From contig NZ_KZ845672.1 in assembly GCF_003313465.1 (NCBI RefSeq), forward strand, positions 1 to 64,000: 64,000 nt of DNA, in the 5' to 3' direction. A program made the translations under genes and the position numbers. This document shows, one piece after another, positions 1 to 9,910 of this stretch. The stretch is from Thermoflavimicrobium daqui. GTDB taxonomy: Bacteria; Bacillota; Bacilli; Thermoactinomycetales; Thermoactinomycetaceae. Under the pieces are notes generated by a model. The model was not told the origin of the DNA. It made no database searches and saw only the letters and a list, made by a program, of their open reading frames with translations. Each line of letters begins with the position of its first letter. The first letter of the stretch is position 1.

Positions 1-256
<256 letters not shown>

Positions 257-360
257 GTTCTTAGCGATAGCTTAGTACTTCTTGTCCCGGAATCCATGAT
301 TCTGGGGCTACCGCTAGTAGTTTGATTGCTCATCAGAATTAACGAGTCATGTTCACTCTT

Positions 361-376
361 TAGTTTTCAAGGAACA
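361..376 (-). promoter_or_regulatory. boxA-like antitermination site in rRNA leader
   Basis: The complement reads TGTTCCTTGAAAACTA, close to the conserved TGTTCTTTGAAAACT segment found upstream of 16S genes in Bacillus. It lies between the promoters and the 16S start, as expected for an rRNA antitermination signal. The role is inferred from similarity only. Confidence 0.6.
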
Positions 377-418
377 CTTTCATTTATCGAGCTCATCTCT
401 CGAGCAGCGACATCATCT

Positions 419-447
419 ATTATATCATAACTACTAAGAGGTGTCAA
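419..447 (-). promoter_or_regulatory. rRNA promoter P2 (proximal)
   Basis: On the complement, a perfect TTGACA (447-442) is followed by a 17 nt spacer and a perfect TATAAT (424-419). This is an ideal sigma-A promoter about 160 nt upstream of the 16S start, as usual for rrn operons. Confidence 0.9.
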
Positions 448-494
448 CAATTTTTTTCTCAATCAAATTTTATGTTGTCTTAGCAACGAAATTC

Positions 495-523
495 AATATA
501 CCATATCATTATATCAATGTCAA
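495..523 (-). promoter_or_regulatory. rRNA promoter P1 (distal)
   Basis: On the complement, TTGACA (523-518), a 17 nt spacer and TATATT (500-495) form a second sigma-A promoter 76 nt upstream of P2. Tandem P1/P2 promoters are typical of Bacillus rrn operons. The rest of 257-700 holds the rRNA leader and AT-rich sequence with no gene that I can see. Confidence 0.75.
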
Positions 524-700
524 CCTACTTTTATCAATTAACTAACATAGTAATTGTTTACGATTTAAATATACCCAAGGTTGCCTTCTAAATTAGCCAA
601 GCATCGCTTCCCCGTCCACTCCTTTGGTCTTAAACTTCTTAGAAATTCTTGTCTCTAGAGCAGAAGAGTTAATCGTACAACAAAGTGTTTCGCTCCGAAT

Positions 701-1813
701 CTAGGAATGATTTAACCATTTCTTACTTAACTCCTCTACTGATATCCCCCAAACATGATCTATTCCTTTTCTAGTTCGCCAATTGGTCGTCTTGATTTTT
801 TCACTACTTTCACAGTCAAGCTTAGGAAACTTACCTAAAAAAGTGAAGAAACGTCTCATCTGCTTTTCTCCATACTCTTGTACCATAAAATCAAACAAAT
901 GATAGCATGACTGATAATAAAGATGTGCTTGATGCATCGGTAACTTCTCTAAACGTATCTTTTCTAGTCTGTCCAAACCAATCAATGGAGTTCTTATAAT
1001 CTTCCCAGACATCGGCTTAGACAAAAGATTTTTTTCATAATAAGTTGCTGCTCCTTCTTGTAACCAATAAGATGCATTATCATTGGTTATTTCACTTACC
1101 ATTTGATGAACTAACTCATGTATAAGCCCGAAAGCTAACTCTTTTTTATCCATACCTTCAGCGACAAACTTAATAGCTTGATCAGCTTCATGCCATCCAA
1201 TAGCCCATTTAGGCAAAGAAGGTTTAACAGACTGGCGAAAGATCTCTGGATGATGATACAATTTCACTTCGATTCGCTTTGGTCTCCAATGATATTTACT
1301 ACTCAATAAAAAAATAGCCTTTTTCAATGTATCTAATGCAAGCTTTCCTTGTTCTTTTAACTTCGAATCTGAGAAGCGTACAACAATTGAATCACTTTGG
1401 ATCTGATGAAAAGCAAGATCAGCATCTTTAAAACCTAGGTGTGTTTTTACAAAACGAAGAGGATATTTGATTGTAAATAACTTTCCATTCCTTTTATATG
1501 ATTGCTGAACCCATACATCAATTTGTTGATCGGATTGAGATATCACAGACAACAGATTGATCTGATAAGAACCTGGATCAATATATTGAATGGTATCAAA
1601 AAACCAACGCTTCTGTTCTTGGATATAATAGGGATGATCAGGGTGTAATATCGAAACATAACGGGACCAATCATGCTGATTTACAGCTTGTTCTTTCTGT
1701 TTAATCAGAGAGGATAGGATATTTACTGGCGAAGATGCCTCTACAGTTAAACCCATACTATTTAAATGAAGCAATATGACTAATAAACAAATTAGCAAAC
1801 GAAAAATATACAT
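701..1813 (-). CDS. Exported gluzincin-type (peptidase MA-like) metallopeptidase
   Basis: This is a 370 aa protein with an N-terminal hydrophobic signal (about residues 3-24). The central FGLIHELVHQ segment carries an HExxH zinc motif, and about 20 residues on there is LQEGAATYYE, whose Glu would be the third zinc ligand, as in the peptidase MA-like family. The protein is therefore probably a secreted or membrane-anchored zinc peptidase. The ATG at 1813 has a strong site, GGAGGT, 5 nt upstream. The substrate is unknown. The gene stands alone between the rrn operon and the terminator of the purine permease gene. Confidence 0.7.
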   Translation of the reverse strand: MYIFRLLICLLVILLHLNSMGLTVEASSPVNILSSLIKQKEQAVNQHDWSRYVSILHPDHPYYIQEQKRWFFDTIQYIDPGSYQINLLSVISQSDQQIDVWVQQSYKRNGKLFTIKYPLRFVKTHLGFKDADLAFHQIQSDSIVVRFSDSKLKEQGKLALDTLKKAIFLLSSKYHWRPKRIEVKLYHHPEIFRQSVKPSLPKWAIGWHEADQAIKFVAEGMDKKELAFGLIHELVHQMVSEITNDNASYWLQEGAATYYEKNLLSKPMSGKIIRTPLIGLDRLEKIRLEKLPMHQAHLYYQSCYHLFDFMVQEYGEKQMRRFFTFLGKFPKLDCESSEKIKTTNWRTRKGIDHVWGISVEELSKKWLNHS

Positions 1814-1861
1814 AAATACCTCCTTTCAACACTAGTGTAAGAAAGATCATCAAATTTATAC

Positions 1862-1894
1862 AAAAAGAGCCTTTCTTCAAAGAAAAGGCTCTTA
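1862..1894 (-). terminator. Rho-independent terminator of guaA-pbuG operon
   Basis: On the complement, AAGAGCC-TTTTC pairs with GAAAGGCTCTT and is followed by five U. It lies about 40 nt past the permease stop codon. Confidence 0.85.
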
Positions 1895-1934
1895 ATAATT
1901 CGTGCAAGATGGCTTTCACTTCTAGAGTACTTGT

Positions 1935-3266
1935 TCATATAGCTCCCAGATAAATAAATCGTAAAATAAAAGCGACACCTAATACATAGATAATCGGGTG
2001 TACACTTCTCCACTCACCCGAGAATAATTTCACAATGGGATATAATACAAATCCAACAGCAATCCCTGTTGCAATACTAAAAGAAAGTGGCATCATAATG
2101 ATGGTTAGAAAGGCTGGAACTGCTTCAGAGAAGAAATCCCACTCAATCTCTTTCATACTCCCCGCCATTAATACTCCAACAATAATAAGTGCTGGTGAAG
2201 TAATTGCAGCAACAGAAGCAAACGTTTCAATCAATGGAAAGAAAAATAAAGAGAATGCGAAACAGATGGATGTTGTTACCGCAGTCATCCCCGTTCTCCC
2301 ACCTGATGCAACACCGGCCGTTGACTCGACAAATGAGGTTACTGTTGACGTCCCGAGCAGTGCTCCACTCATCGTTGCTATGGAGTCTGTTGTTAATGCT
2401 TTGCCCGCGCGAGGTAATTGATTATCACGTAACAAACCTGCTTGATTGGCGACTGCAACCAATGTACCTGCATTGTCAAATAAGTCAACAAACAAGAAAG
2501 CAAAGACAATCGTCACTAGACCCATATCTAACGCACCCAAGATATCTAATTGAAACAAAGTAGGAGAAATACTGGGTGGTAATGCAAAGATCTTTGTGGG
2601 TACTTTCACTAATCCTGTTATCATCCCAACAATAGCCGTACTAATCATTCCTATAAAAATAGCACCTTTTACTTTACGAACCATCAAAATAACAGTGAAA
2701 ATAAGTCCAAATAAAGTTAAAAGAATTTCAGGCTTATGCGTTAAATTAGGATTAAGCGTCACAAAAGTAGACTCTGATGAAATCACAATTTGTGAGTTTT
2801 TTAAACCGATAAATGCGATAAACAGACCAATTCCAGCTGATACAGCATACTTTAGCCCTCGTGGAATGGAATTAATAATCAATTCACGGACTTTGGTAAT
2901 CGTTAAAATAAAGAAAATAACGCCTGAAATAAAGACAGCACCTAGAGCTTTAGGCCATGGAACTTTCATACCCAAGACGACGACATACGTAAAATAAGCG
3001 ATTAAGCCTAGCCCTGGTGCTAAAGCAATCGGATAATTTGCAATGACTCCCATTAAGAAAGTTCCTAGGGCTGCAGCAATTGCTGTCGCCACAAATACAG
3101 CCCCAAAGTCCATTCCTGCTTGTTTTCCCAACATAAATGGACTGACAAGCAGGATATATGCCATGGTAAAAAAAGTGGTAACACCAGCTAAAAGCTCTGT
3201 TTTTAGGTTCGTTCCATATTTTTCGAAGCCAAAGTAGCTAGAAATTCCAGAACGTAACTTGTTCAT
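1935..3266 (-). CDS. pbuG: Guanine/hypoxanthine permease (NCS2, AzgA/PbuG type)
   Basis: This is a 443 aa polytopic membrane protein of the NCS2/AzgA family, which imports guanine and hypoxanthine by proton symport. The N-terminus (FGFEKYGTNLKTELLAGVTTF) is nearly invariant in PbuG/PbuO proteins. The DLFDNAGTLVAVANQAGL and TSFVESTAGVASGGRTG segments are typical substrate-site helices. It starts 15 nt after the guaA stop with an AGGTGG site, so the two genes share one mRNA governed by the upstream guanine riboswitch. Synthesis of GMP and import of guanine are thus shut off together. PbuO is an equally possible name. Confidence 0.9.
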   Translation of the reverse strand: MNKLRSGISSYFGFEKYGTNLKTELLAGVTTFFTMAYILLVSPFMLGKQAGMDFGAVFVATAIAAALGTFLMGVIANYPIALAPGLGLIAYFTYVVVLGMKVPWPKALGAVFISGVIFFILTITKVRELIINSIPRGLKYAVSAGIGLFIAFIGLKNSQIVISSESTFVTLNPNLTHKPEILLTLFGLIFTVILMVRKVKGAIFIGMISTAIVGMITGLVKVPTKIFALPPSISPTLFQLDILGALDMGLVTIVFAFLFVDLFDNAGTLVAVANQAGLLRDNQLPRAGKALTTDSIATMSGALLGTSTVTSFVESTAGVASGGRTGMTAVTTSICFAFSLFFFPLIETFASVAAITSPALIIVGVLMAGSMKEIEWDFFSEAVPAFLTIIMMPLSFSIATGIAVGFVLYPIVKLFSGEWRSVHPIIYVLGVAFILRFIYLGAI

Positions 3267-3281
3267 CCAAAGCCACCTCGC

Positions 3282-4820
3282 TTATTCCCATTCAATCGTA
3301 GATGGCGGTTTGGATGTAATATCATAAACGACACGATTGACATCTGCAACTTCATTAACAATACGGGTAGAAATTCTCTCCAATAGATCATAGGGAATAC
3401 GAGCCCAATCCGCTGTCATTCCATCAATAGAGGTAACTGCCCGAATTCCTACTGTATAGGCATAAGTTCGTACATCTCCCATAACTCCAACGCTACGGAA
3501 ATCAGGTAAGGCGGTAAAGTATTGCCATATTTCGCGATCCAATCCTGCATTCTTAATCTCTTCACGTAAAATCGCATCCGATTCACGAACAATATCTAAT
3601 TTATGTTCAGTCACTTCACCAATCACTCGAATCGCGAGTCCCGGCCCTGGGAATGGCTGACGCCAAACAATCTCATCTGGAAGTCCCAGTTCTTCCCCTA
3701 CTTTTCGCACCTCATCTTTAAATAAGGTATTTAAGGGTTCAATTAGCTCCATTTTCATATCTTCAGGAAGTCCACCCACATTATGATGGGATTTGATCGT
3801 ATGTGCTGTATCAGTCCCTGATTCAATAATATCTGTGTATAAAGTTCCTTGCCCTAAGAATCGATGATCACCAAATTTAGCTGATTCCTCTTCAAAAACA
3901 CGGATAAATTCATTTCCGATAATTTTCCGTTTTTGCTCTGGATCAGATACACCCTTCAATTTTTGTAAAAAGCGATCACGAGCGTCAATTTTCACCAAGT
4001 TCATATGAAAATGCTCACCGAAGGTTTGGACGACTCCTTCTGCTTCCCCTTTACGTAAGAGCCCATGATCTACAAACATACAAGTCAACTGATCACCAAT
4101 AGCTCGGTGGATCAATGCAGCAACCACTGAAGAATCAACGCCTCCACTTAAAGCACAAAGCACCTTTTCTTCACCGACACGCTGACGGATATCTTGGATG
4201 GCATCTTCAATAAATGTCTCCATACTCCAGTTGCCTTCGCACTGACAAATATCATAAAGAAAATGAGAAATCAGCTGATTTCCATTCACACTATGCCGGA
4301 CTTCTGGATGAAACTGCACCGTATATATTTTTCTTTCTGGGTTACTCATGGATGCCACAGGAGCCGAATGAGTTTTTCCATCGATTTGAAATCCTTCAGG
4401 AGGTGCTACCACTACATCCGTATGGCTCATCCATACAGTCTGCTTCCGATCCATCTCTTTATAGAGAACAGAGTCAGAAATCACTTCCAGATCCGCTTTT
4501 CCATACTCCCTCTTTTCTGCTCGATCTACTTTCGCTCCAAAGTGAGCAGCAATTAACTGCATACCGTAGCAAATCCCGAGAATAGGTATATCCAGTTCAA
4601 AGATGCTTGGGTCACACTTGGGGGACTTTTCATCATATACACTATTGGGTCCTCCTGAGAATACAATCCCTTTCGGAGCCATCTTTTTAAGTTCTTCGGC
4701 AGTGATATTATGGGGTAATAATTCACTAAAAACACCTAAGTCACGAATTCGTCTAGCAATCAACTGATTATACTGCCCACCAAAATCAAGTACAACAACT
4801 CGTTCCATGGGTTTTTCCAC
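3282..4820 (-). CDS. guaA: GMP synthase (glutamine-hydrolysing)
   Basis: GuaA converts XMP, glutamine and ATP to GMP. The N-terminal class I amidotransferase domain has the GICYGMQ nucleophile loop and the QFHPEV His-Glu pair. The ATP pyrophosphatase domain has the [10 protein letters not shown]-loop, and the C-terminal dimerisation domain ends in PPSTIEWE. The reading frame opens at 4934, but those extra residues are not family-like. I choose GTG 4820, preceded by GAGGG with 7 nt spacing, which gives 512 aa against 513 in B. subtilis. ATG 4807 is the alternative. The gene is preceded by a guanine riboswitch and an intrinsic terminator. Confidence 0.95.
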   Translation of the reverse strand: MEKPMERVVVLDFGGQYNQLIARRIRDLGVFSELLPHNITAEELKKMAPKGIVFSGGPNSVYDEKSPKCDPSIFELDIPILGICYGMQLIAAHFGAKVDRAEKREYGKADLEVISDSVLYKEMDRKQTVWMSHTDVVVAPPEGFQIDGKTHSAPVASMSNPERKIYTVQFHPEVRHSVNGNQLISHFLYDICQCEGNWSMETFIEDAIQDIRQRVGEEKVLCALSGGVDSSVVAALIHRAIGDQLTCMFVDHGLLRKGEAEGVVQTFGEHFHMNLVKIDARDRFLQKLKGVSDPEQKRKIIGNEFIRVFEEESAKFGDHRFLGQGTLYTDIIESGTDTAHTIKSHHNVGGLPEDMKMELIEPLNTLFKDEVRKVGEELGLPDEIVWRQPFPGPGLAIRVIGEVTEHKLDIVRESDAILREEIKNAGLDREIWQYFTALPDFRSVGVMGDVRTYAYTVGIRAVTSIDGMTADWARIPYDLLERISTRIVNEVADVNRVVYDITSKPPSTIEWE

Positions 4821-4944
4821 TATCAATCCCTCATTTCTACTCCATTGGGGTATTACATATGATTGTTGTTTGAATGTTGTTTCATCCGCTTTTTTTCTAG
4901 ATGTCCACCTAGAATCGTGCTTGATTGACAACAAACTCGCTTCT

Positions 4945-4992
4945 AAAAAAACCGGGTACTATATCGCAAATAAAGCGATATAGATCCCGGTC
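4945..4992 (-). terminator. Riboswitch-controlled intrinsic terminator of guaA
   Basis: On the complement, ACCGGGATCTATATCGC pairs with GCGATATAGTACCCGGT around a 7 nt loop and is followed by seven U. It lies between the purine aptamer and guaA, so it should form when guanine is bound. Confidence 0.9.
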
Positions 4993-5059
4993 CCTTTTTC
5001 TTCATTTCGTCCATCCTTTTTACTATCTATGAAGAAAAACATGAGAACTCCAGAAAATC

Positions 5060-5140
5060 CATCGCTCGTAGTCTGACTATTTACGGTAGTCGGGTAGAAA
5101 CGTTTAGGCCCTATTCCTAAACATATACGTGCTATAGATC
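5060..5140 (-). ncRNA. Purine (guanine) riboswitch aptamer
   Basis: The complement carries the purine aptamer core: GTATA on the 5' P1 side, a P2 hairpin GTTTAGG..CCTAAAC, the invariant GTTTCTACC junction, a P3 hairpin GACTACCGTAAATAGTC and AGACTACG closing P1. The pyrimidine that sets specificity is C (GAC, not GAT), as in guanine-binding members. It sits just downstream of a sigma-A promoter and upstream of a terminator, a transcription-attenuation layout. Confidence 0.92.
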
Positions 5141-5151
5141 TGTCGGAATTT

Positions 5152-5181
5152 ATCATACCAAAGCCAGAAAGAGCAGGTCAA
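5152..5181 (-). promoter_or_regulatory. guaA-pbuG promoter
   Basis: On the complement, TTGACC (5181-5176), an 18 nt spacer and TATGAT (5157-5152) lie just upstream of the riboswitch, as expected for a sigma-A promoter. Confidence 0.7.
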
Positions 5182-5539
5182 GCTGTATATATCCATACCC
5201 TAATCAGGGTACTTTTATTTATCAAAATGGGAAGTCGATATGATAATGATCTAATCATTCAATCATATCACCGTGACTTCACTTGCCTAAAAGTTTCCTT
5301 ATGTAGTTGGTTTGTCATGAGTAGTTTCTAGACATACTTCAAATAATGAATAAATAACAACAAAAATCAAAATAGAACTCTATGCTATTTCTTTATACAT
5401 CACACTTTGGTAAGATTATACAACGATTAAGTATTTAGCTGATCTCCCTATGATATAACTCGCTCTACTCCCTTCATTTTCGTTTTTTGCAATGAATCAA
5501 TTGTCCAAAAAAGATCGATAAAAGAATGGAGGTACTGCG
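5182..5539. other. Intergenic region with a long hairpin
   Basis: No gene is seen here. The region holds a small hairpin (TACCCT-AATC-AGGGTA near 5196-5211) and a larger inverted repeat at 5231-5280: GAAGTC plus GATATGAT plus AATGAT pair with ATCATT, ATCATATC and GACTTC through small bulges. Neither has a clear U tract. The region separates divergent guaA and the next gene. Confidence 0.5.
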
Positions 5540-6484
5540 ATGTGGAGACCAAACATTTTAGAAGAAGCATGTCGAAGATTTACTGGAAAAACCACCCCGC
5601 TCCAGTCTCTAAGTGGAATTTATAAAAATATGTATGAATATACACATAATGGACATCCTCATATTTTAAAACTGATTCCAATCGCTGCACGTGGTGCTGA
5701 ACTTCTAGACACTGAGCTTCAGTGGGTCAATTATTTAAAGGAAAACGGGATCTCTACACCTCATTTTATTCAATCGAAAGAAATGCGTTATGTTGAAGTC
5801 ATTCATAAGCTACCATTTCCTTGTTGTGTGATCTCTTTTAAAAAATTAAAGGGGAAACAGGTAAAACACCATCAAAATGAATGGAACGAGCAACTATTTC
5901 GTTCTTGGGGAAAAGCAATGGGAAAAATGCATATGCTATCCAAAAAAGACTGGTCGAAGCAACCGCTACATTTTTCCCAATGGAATGAAGGAGAGATCTA
6001 TTATCGTGATCTTTCTTTTGCTGGTGAAAAAATCCTTAGAAAATGGGAAAAGTCGATCAAAACGATTTGTGACTTGAAACAAACCAAACAAAATTATGGA
6101 CTCATTCACAACCATTTAACTCCAGAATCCTTCTTGGTCGCGAATGACGGTAAACCTTTGATCTTTGACTTTTCGCATTGTAAGTTTCATTTTTTCGCCT
6201 ATGATATTTCTGTTGCATTATATGATGCATGTATGGTCATGAAGCCTGCTGAACGAGGCTTATTTAAAAATATTTTTCTCAACGCTTTTATAGATGGATA
6301 TCAGTCCGAAAATGAACTAGATTCCAACTGGAAGGAATGGGTAGACTTTTTCATTGAATTCCGGTTTCTCTTTCTATACTTTTCGAGTTACCTTAATCCC
6401 ACAGGACTATCCCCCACCCAAAAAGAAAAACTTTATCAAATGCGTCTCAAAATAGAACGCGGAACCCCTGCTTTTAGTGCATAA
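5540..6484 (+). CDS. Phosphotransferase-fold protein, probably catalytically degenerate
   Basis: This 314 aa protein resembles the aminoglycoside phosphotransferase/CotS-like kinase fold (APH family). The beta-3 Lys (K44) and a Glu further on (E59) can be matched. The catalytic loop, normally HGDLHxxN, reads HNHLTPES here, so the catalytic Asp is His192 and the metal-binding Asn is Ser197. The later IFDF metal motif (D210) remains. It may be a pseudokinase or a scaffold. Start ATG 5540 has GGAGGT upstream. The gene is isolated, with a terminator after it, and its substrate is unknown. Confidence 0.65.
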   Translation: MWRPNILEEACRRFTGKTTPLQSLSGIYKNMYEYTHNGHPHILKLIPIAARGAELLDTELQWVNYLKENGISTPHFIQSKEMRYVEVIHKLPFPCCVISFKKLKGKQVKHHQNEWNEQLFRSWGKAMGKMHMLSKKDWSKQPLHFSQWNEGEIYYRDLSFAGEKILRKWEKSIKTICDLKQTKQNYGLIHNHLTPESFLVANDGKPLIFDFSHCKFHFFAYDISVALYDACMVMKPAERGLFKNIFLNAFIDGYQSENELDSNWKEWVDFFIEFRFLFLYFSSYLNPTGLSPTQKEKLYQMRLKIERGTPAFSA

Positions 6485-6487
6485 ATT

Positions 6488-6526
6488 AAAACTCCTACGA
6501 GAATCGAGTTCCCGTAGGAGTGTTTA
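6488..6526 (+). terminator. Terminator after phosphotransferase-fold gene
   Basis: ACTCCTACG pairs with CGTAGGAGT, followed by GTTTATT. The stem is good but the U tract is weak. Confidence 0.55.
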
Positions 6527-6770
6527 TTAAAAAGAAATAGCATCCTATCTTTATATCCTTTGATAAACAAAGATTTTCTATTTATAAGAATATAAAATAG
6601 AAATGACAACTCAAAAATCTGCTTTTCAAAGGAAACTGCCAATAACATAAAACTCATGTCAATACAAATATTTTTTATATTTTAAGTGAAAAATGAAGTA
6701 TGGTTCTTTATCAGTGAACTATTAACCTTTACCAAATGCAGATGTATTATATTAACATTTCTTTTATTTA

Positions 6771-7565
6771 TTAAAACACACTACGCACTAATCCCCCATC
6801 TATTCGTAATGCGGAACCATTAATAGCCGAGGAAAGGGGACTACTTAAGAAGTTAACAAGATGTGCAATTTCTTCTGGTCGAATAAGCCTTTGAATAATA
6901 GAAGTTGGTCGATTCTCTTTCATAAATCGCTTTTCAGCTTCTTCCATTGTCAATTTTTCATTAGGATAAAGGCTATTTAACATCGTTTCTACTCCCTCTG
7001 TTAAAGTGGAACCTGGCATAACAGTATTGACAGTCACATTTGTTCCTTTAGTTAGCTCAGCTAAACTGCGGGAAAGCGAGAGCTGCATCGTTTTGGTCGC
7101 ACTATAATGAGCCATTTCTTGAGATGGCATAATCGCTGCTTCGCTAGCGATAAAGATGACTCTGCCTTCTTTTTTCTGAATCATTTGTTTTAGATAATGG
7201 CGAGTAAGTCGAACACCACTCATGATGTTGGTCTCAAACAGCTTAAACCAATCTTCATCAGGGATATCAAAATATTCAACAGGCTCAAAAATTCCCAGGT
7301 TGTTAATAAGGATATCTACTTCAGGGTACTTCTCAATAACCTTTTGGCATCCTTGTTCTGTTCCTAAATCAGCTACTACTGACTGAAGGATAGCTTCAGG
7401 ATACTTTGCTTTAATTTCTTTTATCGTTTGATTAACTTTTTCTTCACGACGTCCATTAATAAGTACAGTGGCACCTTCCGCCACTAATGACATGGCGATT
7501 GCTTTTCCAATTCCTGATGTAGACCCAGTAACTAGTGCCATTTTTCCTTTTAAATGCAATTGCAT
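6771..7565 (-). CDS. SDR family NAD(P)-dependent oxidoreductase
   Basis: This 264 aa short-chain dehydrogenase has the cofactor motif TGSTSGIG near residue 14, the NNLG motif, the active-site Tyr and Lys in YSATK and an upstream Ser. The C-terminal SAINGSALRIDGG matches classical SDRs related to 3-ketoacyl reductases. The substrate cannot be told. The ATG has GGGAGGG upstream. It is transcribed in the same direction as the aldo/keto reductase but 160 nt away, so it may be a separate unit. Confidence 0.85.
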   Translation of the reverse strand: MQLHLKGKMALVTGSTSGIGKAIAMSLVAEGATVLINGRREEKVNQTIKEIKAKYPEAILQSVVADLGTEQGCQKVIEKYPEVDILINNLGIFEPVEYFDIPDEDWFKLFETNIMSGVRLTRHYLKQMIQKKEGRVIFIASEAAIMPSQEMAHYSATKTMQLSLSRSLAELTKGTNVTVNTVMPGSTLTEGVETMLNSLYPNEKLTMEEAEKRFMKENRPTSIIQRLIRPEEIAHLVNFLSSPLSSAINGSALRIDGGLVRSVF

Positions 7566-7727
7566 TCAGATCCCTCCCAGATTCATGTTTTAGATCATTA
7601 ACCTATATAGAAATGAATATTTACGTTTAATAGTATGGATCACTCCTCTTACTTTAAACATCAGAAATAAGAGGAGCTACTCTTTACTCAAAGACCAAAA
7701 AATGCGACTATATCTTTCTGCGTCTTA

Positions 7728-8573
7728 TTAAAAGTCAAAATTGTCCGGATCCGGTCCTACTCGATAATTCTGATTCAAGTCATCAATGATTTGCATTTCC
7801 TCTTTCGTCAATTCAAAATCAAACACATTCGCATTTTCAACAATTCGATGTTCTTTTGTTGATTTCGGAATTATAACAACCCCGTGTTGCAAGTGCCAAC
7901 GCAAAATAATTTGGGCGACAGATTTATTATGCTTGTCCGCAATTTCCTGTAAAACTTCATTAGATAGCAATTGACCTTGCATTAATGGCGACCATGCTTC
8001 AAGTTGAATATCGTTGTTTTGACAAAATGATTGCAGCTCTTTTTGAGTTAGTCGAGGGTGGCGCTCTACTTGATTGACCATTGGTTTAATTTCAGCATCC
8101 TTCATTAATTCTTCCAAATGATGAATTTGAAAATTACTTACACCAATTGCTTTTACTCGCCCTTCTTTATAAAGAGTTTCCAATGCTCTCCAAGCATCTT
8201 TATATTTGCCTTCAACTGGCCAATGAATCAAATATAAATCTAAATACTCTAAGCCAAGTTTCTTTAAACTTGTTTCATATGCAGCAATTGTTGATTCATA
8301 CCTTAAATCTGCGTTCCAAACCTTAGAAGTAACAAATAGCTCTTCTCTTGAAATACCCGCTTCTTCTAAGCCTTCTTGGATTCCTTTTCCAACACCTTCT
8401 TCATTCTCATAAATCGCTGCAGTATCTACGCTACGGTATCCATGTTTAATAGCTGCTTTTACTGCGTTTACTAATACAGGACCCTCTTCGACTTTAAAAA
8501 CTCCAATTCCAAGCCAAGGCATTTTCACACCATTATGCAAAGTTGTTGTATCTTGTAATTTTTTTACCATCAT
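7728..8573 (-). CDS. Aldo/keto reductase (YvgN-like)
   Basis: This 281 aa NADPH-dependent reductase closely follows B. subtilis YvgN, a methylglyoxal/glyoxal reductase. Asp, Tyr, Lys and His of the catalytic tetrad are visible in SVDTAAIYENEEGVG, SKVWN and LIHWP. The nucleotide-binding IPKSTKEHRI lies near the end. The frame opens at a TTG (8588) that overlaps the GGAGG site, so I use ATG 8573 (7 nt spacing); 8570 is also possible. It lies 19 nt after the MFS transporter stop, so the two form an operon for reactive carbonyl or electrophile stress. Confidence 0.88.
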   Translation of the reverse strand: MMVKKLQDTTTLHNGVKMPWLGIGVFKVEEGPVLVNAVKAAIKHGYRSVDTAAIYENEEGVGKGIQEGLEEAGISREELFVTSKVWNADLRYESTIAAYETSLKKLGLEYLDLYLIHWPVEGKYKDAWRALETLYKEGRVKAIGVSNFQIHHLEELMKDAEIKPMVNQVERHPRLTQKELQSFCQNNDIQLEAWSPLMQGQLLSNEVLQEIADKHNKSVAQIILRWHLQHGVVIIPKSTKEHRIVENANVFDFELTKEEMQIIDDLNQNYRVGPDPDNFDF

Positions 8574-8592
8574 CTTTAAAACCTCCAAAATT

Positions 8593-9786
8593 TTATATTT
8601 TACTTATTTGATATTTTCGTTCCAAAGCTCTACTAAATCCAGTTAAGACTGCAGCCACTAAAACCATAAGTGCTCCAATCCAAGACGTATGGATAAGTCC
8701 TATCGAGTCTGTAATAAGACCGCCTAAATAGGAGCCAATTGCAATCCCTGCATTGAATGCAGCAATATTTATTGCTGATGCCACATCAACCGCACTCGGA
8801 ACAAAGCGTTCAGCCAGCATCACAACATATACTTGTAAGCCTGGCACATTCATAAATGCTAACAGCCCCATCAAAAGAATTGTTATTAATCCAGCAATTT
8901 TAAATGGTGCAGTAAACATCAAAATAAATAAGACAACAGCCTGTACAATAAACATATAGAACAATGCACGAATTGGATTTTGATTCGATAACTTACCTCC
9001 AATCATATTGCCAATCGCAATTGCGATTCCATAAGCTAATAAAATAACAGCTACAGTTTCTTCTTTAAACCCGGTAATATCTTGAAGCAATGGGGATAAG
9101 AAAGTGAAAACAACAAATGTTCCGCCATATCCTAATGCCGTAATGATGAATAAAAGCAATAATCGGCCATTTGTCACAAGCTTAAGCTGATCACGAAAAG
9201 AAGTTTTTACTCCTTTTCGTAAATTAGATGGAACCAAAATGCTATTTGCAATTAAGGCAATGACACCAATAATAACAATGGTAATAAAGGCCGTTCTCCA
9301 ACCTAGTTGCTGCCCAATAAAGGTGCCAAATGGAACGCCAGTTACCGTAGCTACTGTAAGACCCGTAAACATAAATGAAATCGCACTGGCTCTGCGATTT
9401 TCTGGAACTAAATCGGCAGCTATTGTTGATCCTATTGACATGAAGACCCCATGTGAAAATGCTGAGATCACACGTGCTACTAGCAATAACCCAATTGTCG
9501 TAGAGATTGCAGCAAGAGTATTGCCAATAATAAAGACAAGCATAATCCAAAGTAACAATGTCTTACGTGACATTCTCGATGTCAATGATGTCAAAATAGG
9601 AGCTCCAAATGTTACCCCTAAGGCATATAAAGAAACCGTTAACCCAGCAGTGGTCACCGGAATACTTAAATCAGTTGCAATAAGAGGTAGCAATCCGACG
9701 CTGATAAATTCAGTCGTTCCGATTGCAAAAGCACTAACTGCTAAAGCGAGTAATGCTAACGTGCTTTGTTTTTTACTTAAAGCCAT
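8593..9786 (-). CDS. MFS efflux transporter (DHA1, YdhP/AraJ type)
   Basis: This 397 aa drug/metabolite:proton antiporter has 12 predicted helices. The N-terminus has TTEFISVGLLP, typical of AraJ/YdhP proteins, and the first cytoplasmic loop is SLTSRMSRKTLL. It is the first gene of a two-gene unit with the aldo/keto reductase and is divergent from an HxlR regulator, which probably controls it. GGAGGAG precedes the ATG. The exported compound is unknown. Confidence 0.88.
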   Translation of the reverse strand: MALSKKQSTLALLALAVSAFAIGTTEFISVGLLPLIATDLSIPVTTAGLTVSLYALGVTFGAPILTSLTSRMSRKTLLLWIMLVFIIGNTLAAISTTIGLLLVARVISAFSHGVFMSIGSTIAADLVPENRRASAISFMFTGLTVATVTGVPFGTFIGQQLGWRTAFITIVIIGVIALIANSILVPSNLRKGVKTSFRDQLKLVTNGRLLLLFIITALGYGGTFVVFTFLSPLLQDITGFKEETVAVILLAYGIAIAIGNMIGGKLSNQNPIRALFYMFIVQAVVLFILMFTAPFKIAGLITILLMGLLAFMNVPGLQVYVVMLAERFVPSAVDVASAINIAAFNAGIAIGSYLGGLITDSIGLIHTSWIGALMVLVAAVLTGFSRALERKYQISKI

Positions 9787-9910
9787 ATTATCTCCTCCTT
9801 TCTTCTGTTATATAAATGGAAACTTTCTTTTCAGCGAATAATAAATTTCGAAAGAAAGTATAGTATGAATCGGCCTGCAAATGTTATTATGAGATATATC
9901 AATTATAAAA

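Noticed and set aside
1792-2013. 73-codon minus-strand ORF between the peptidase and permease genes
   Set aside because: It overlaps the end of the permease gene and its terminator, and has no ribosome site.
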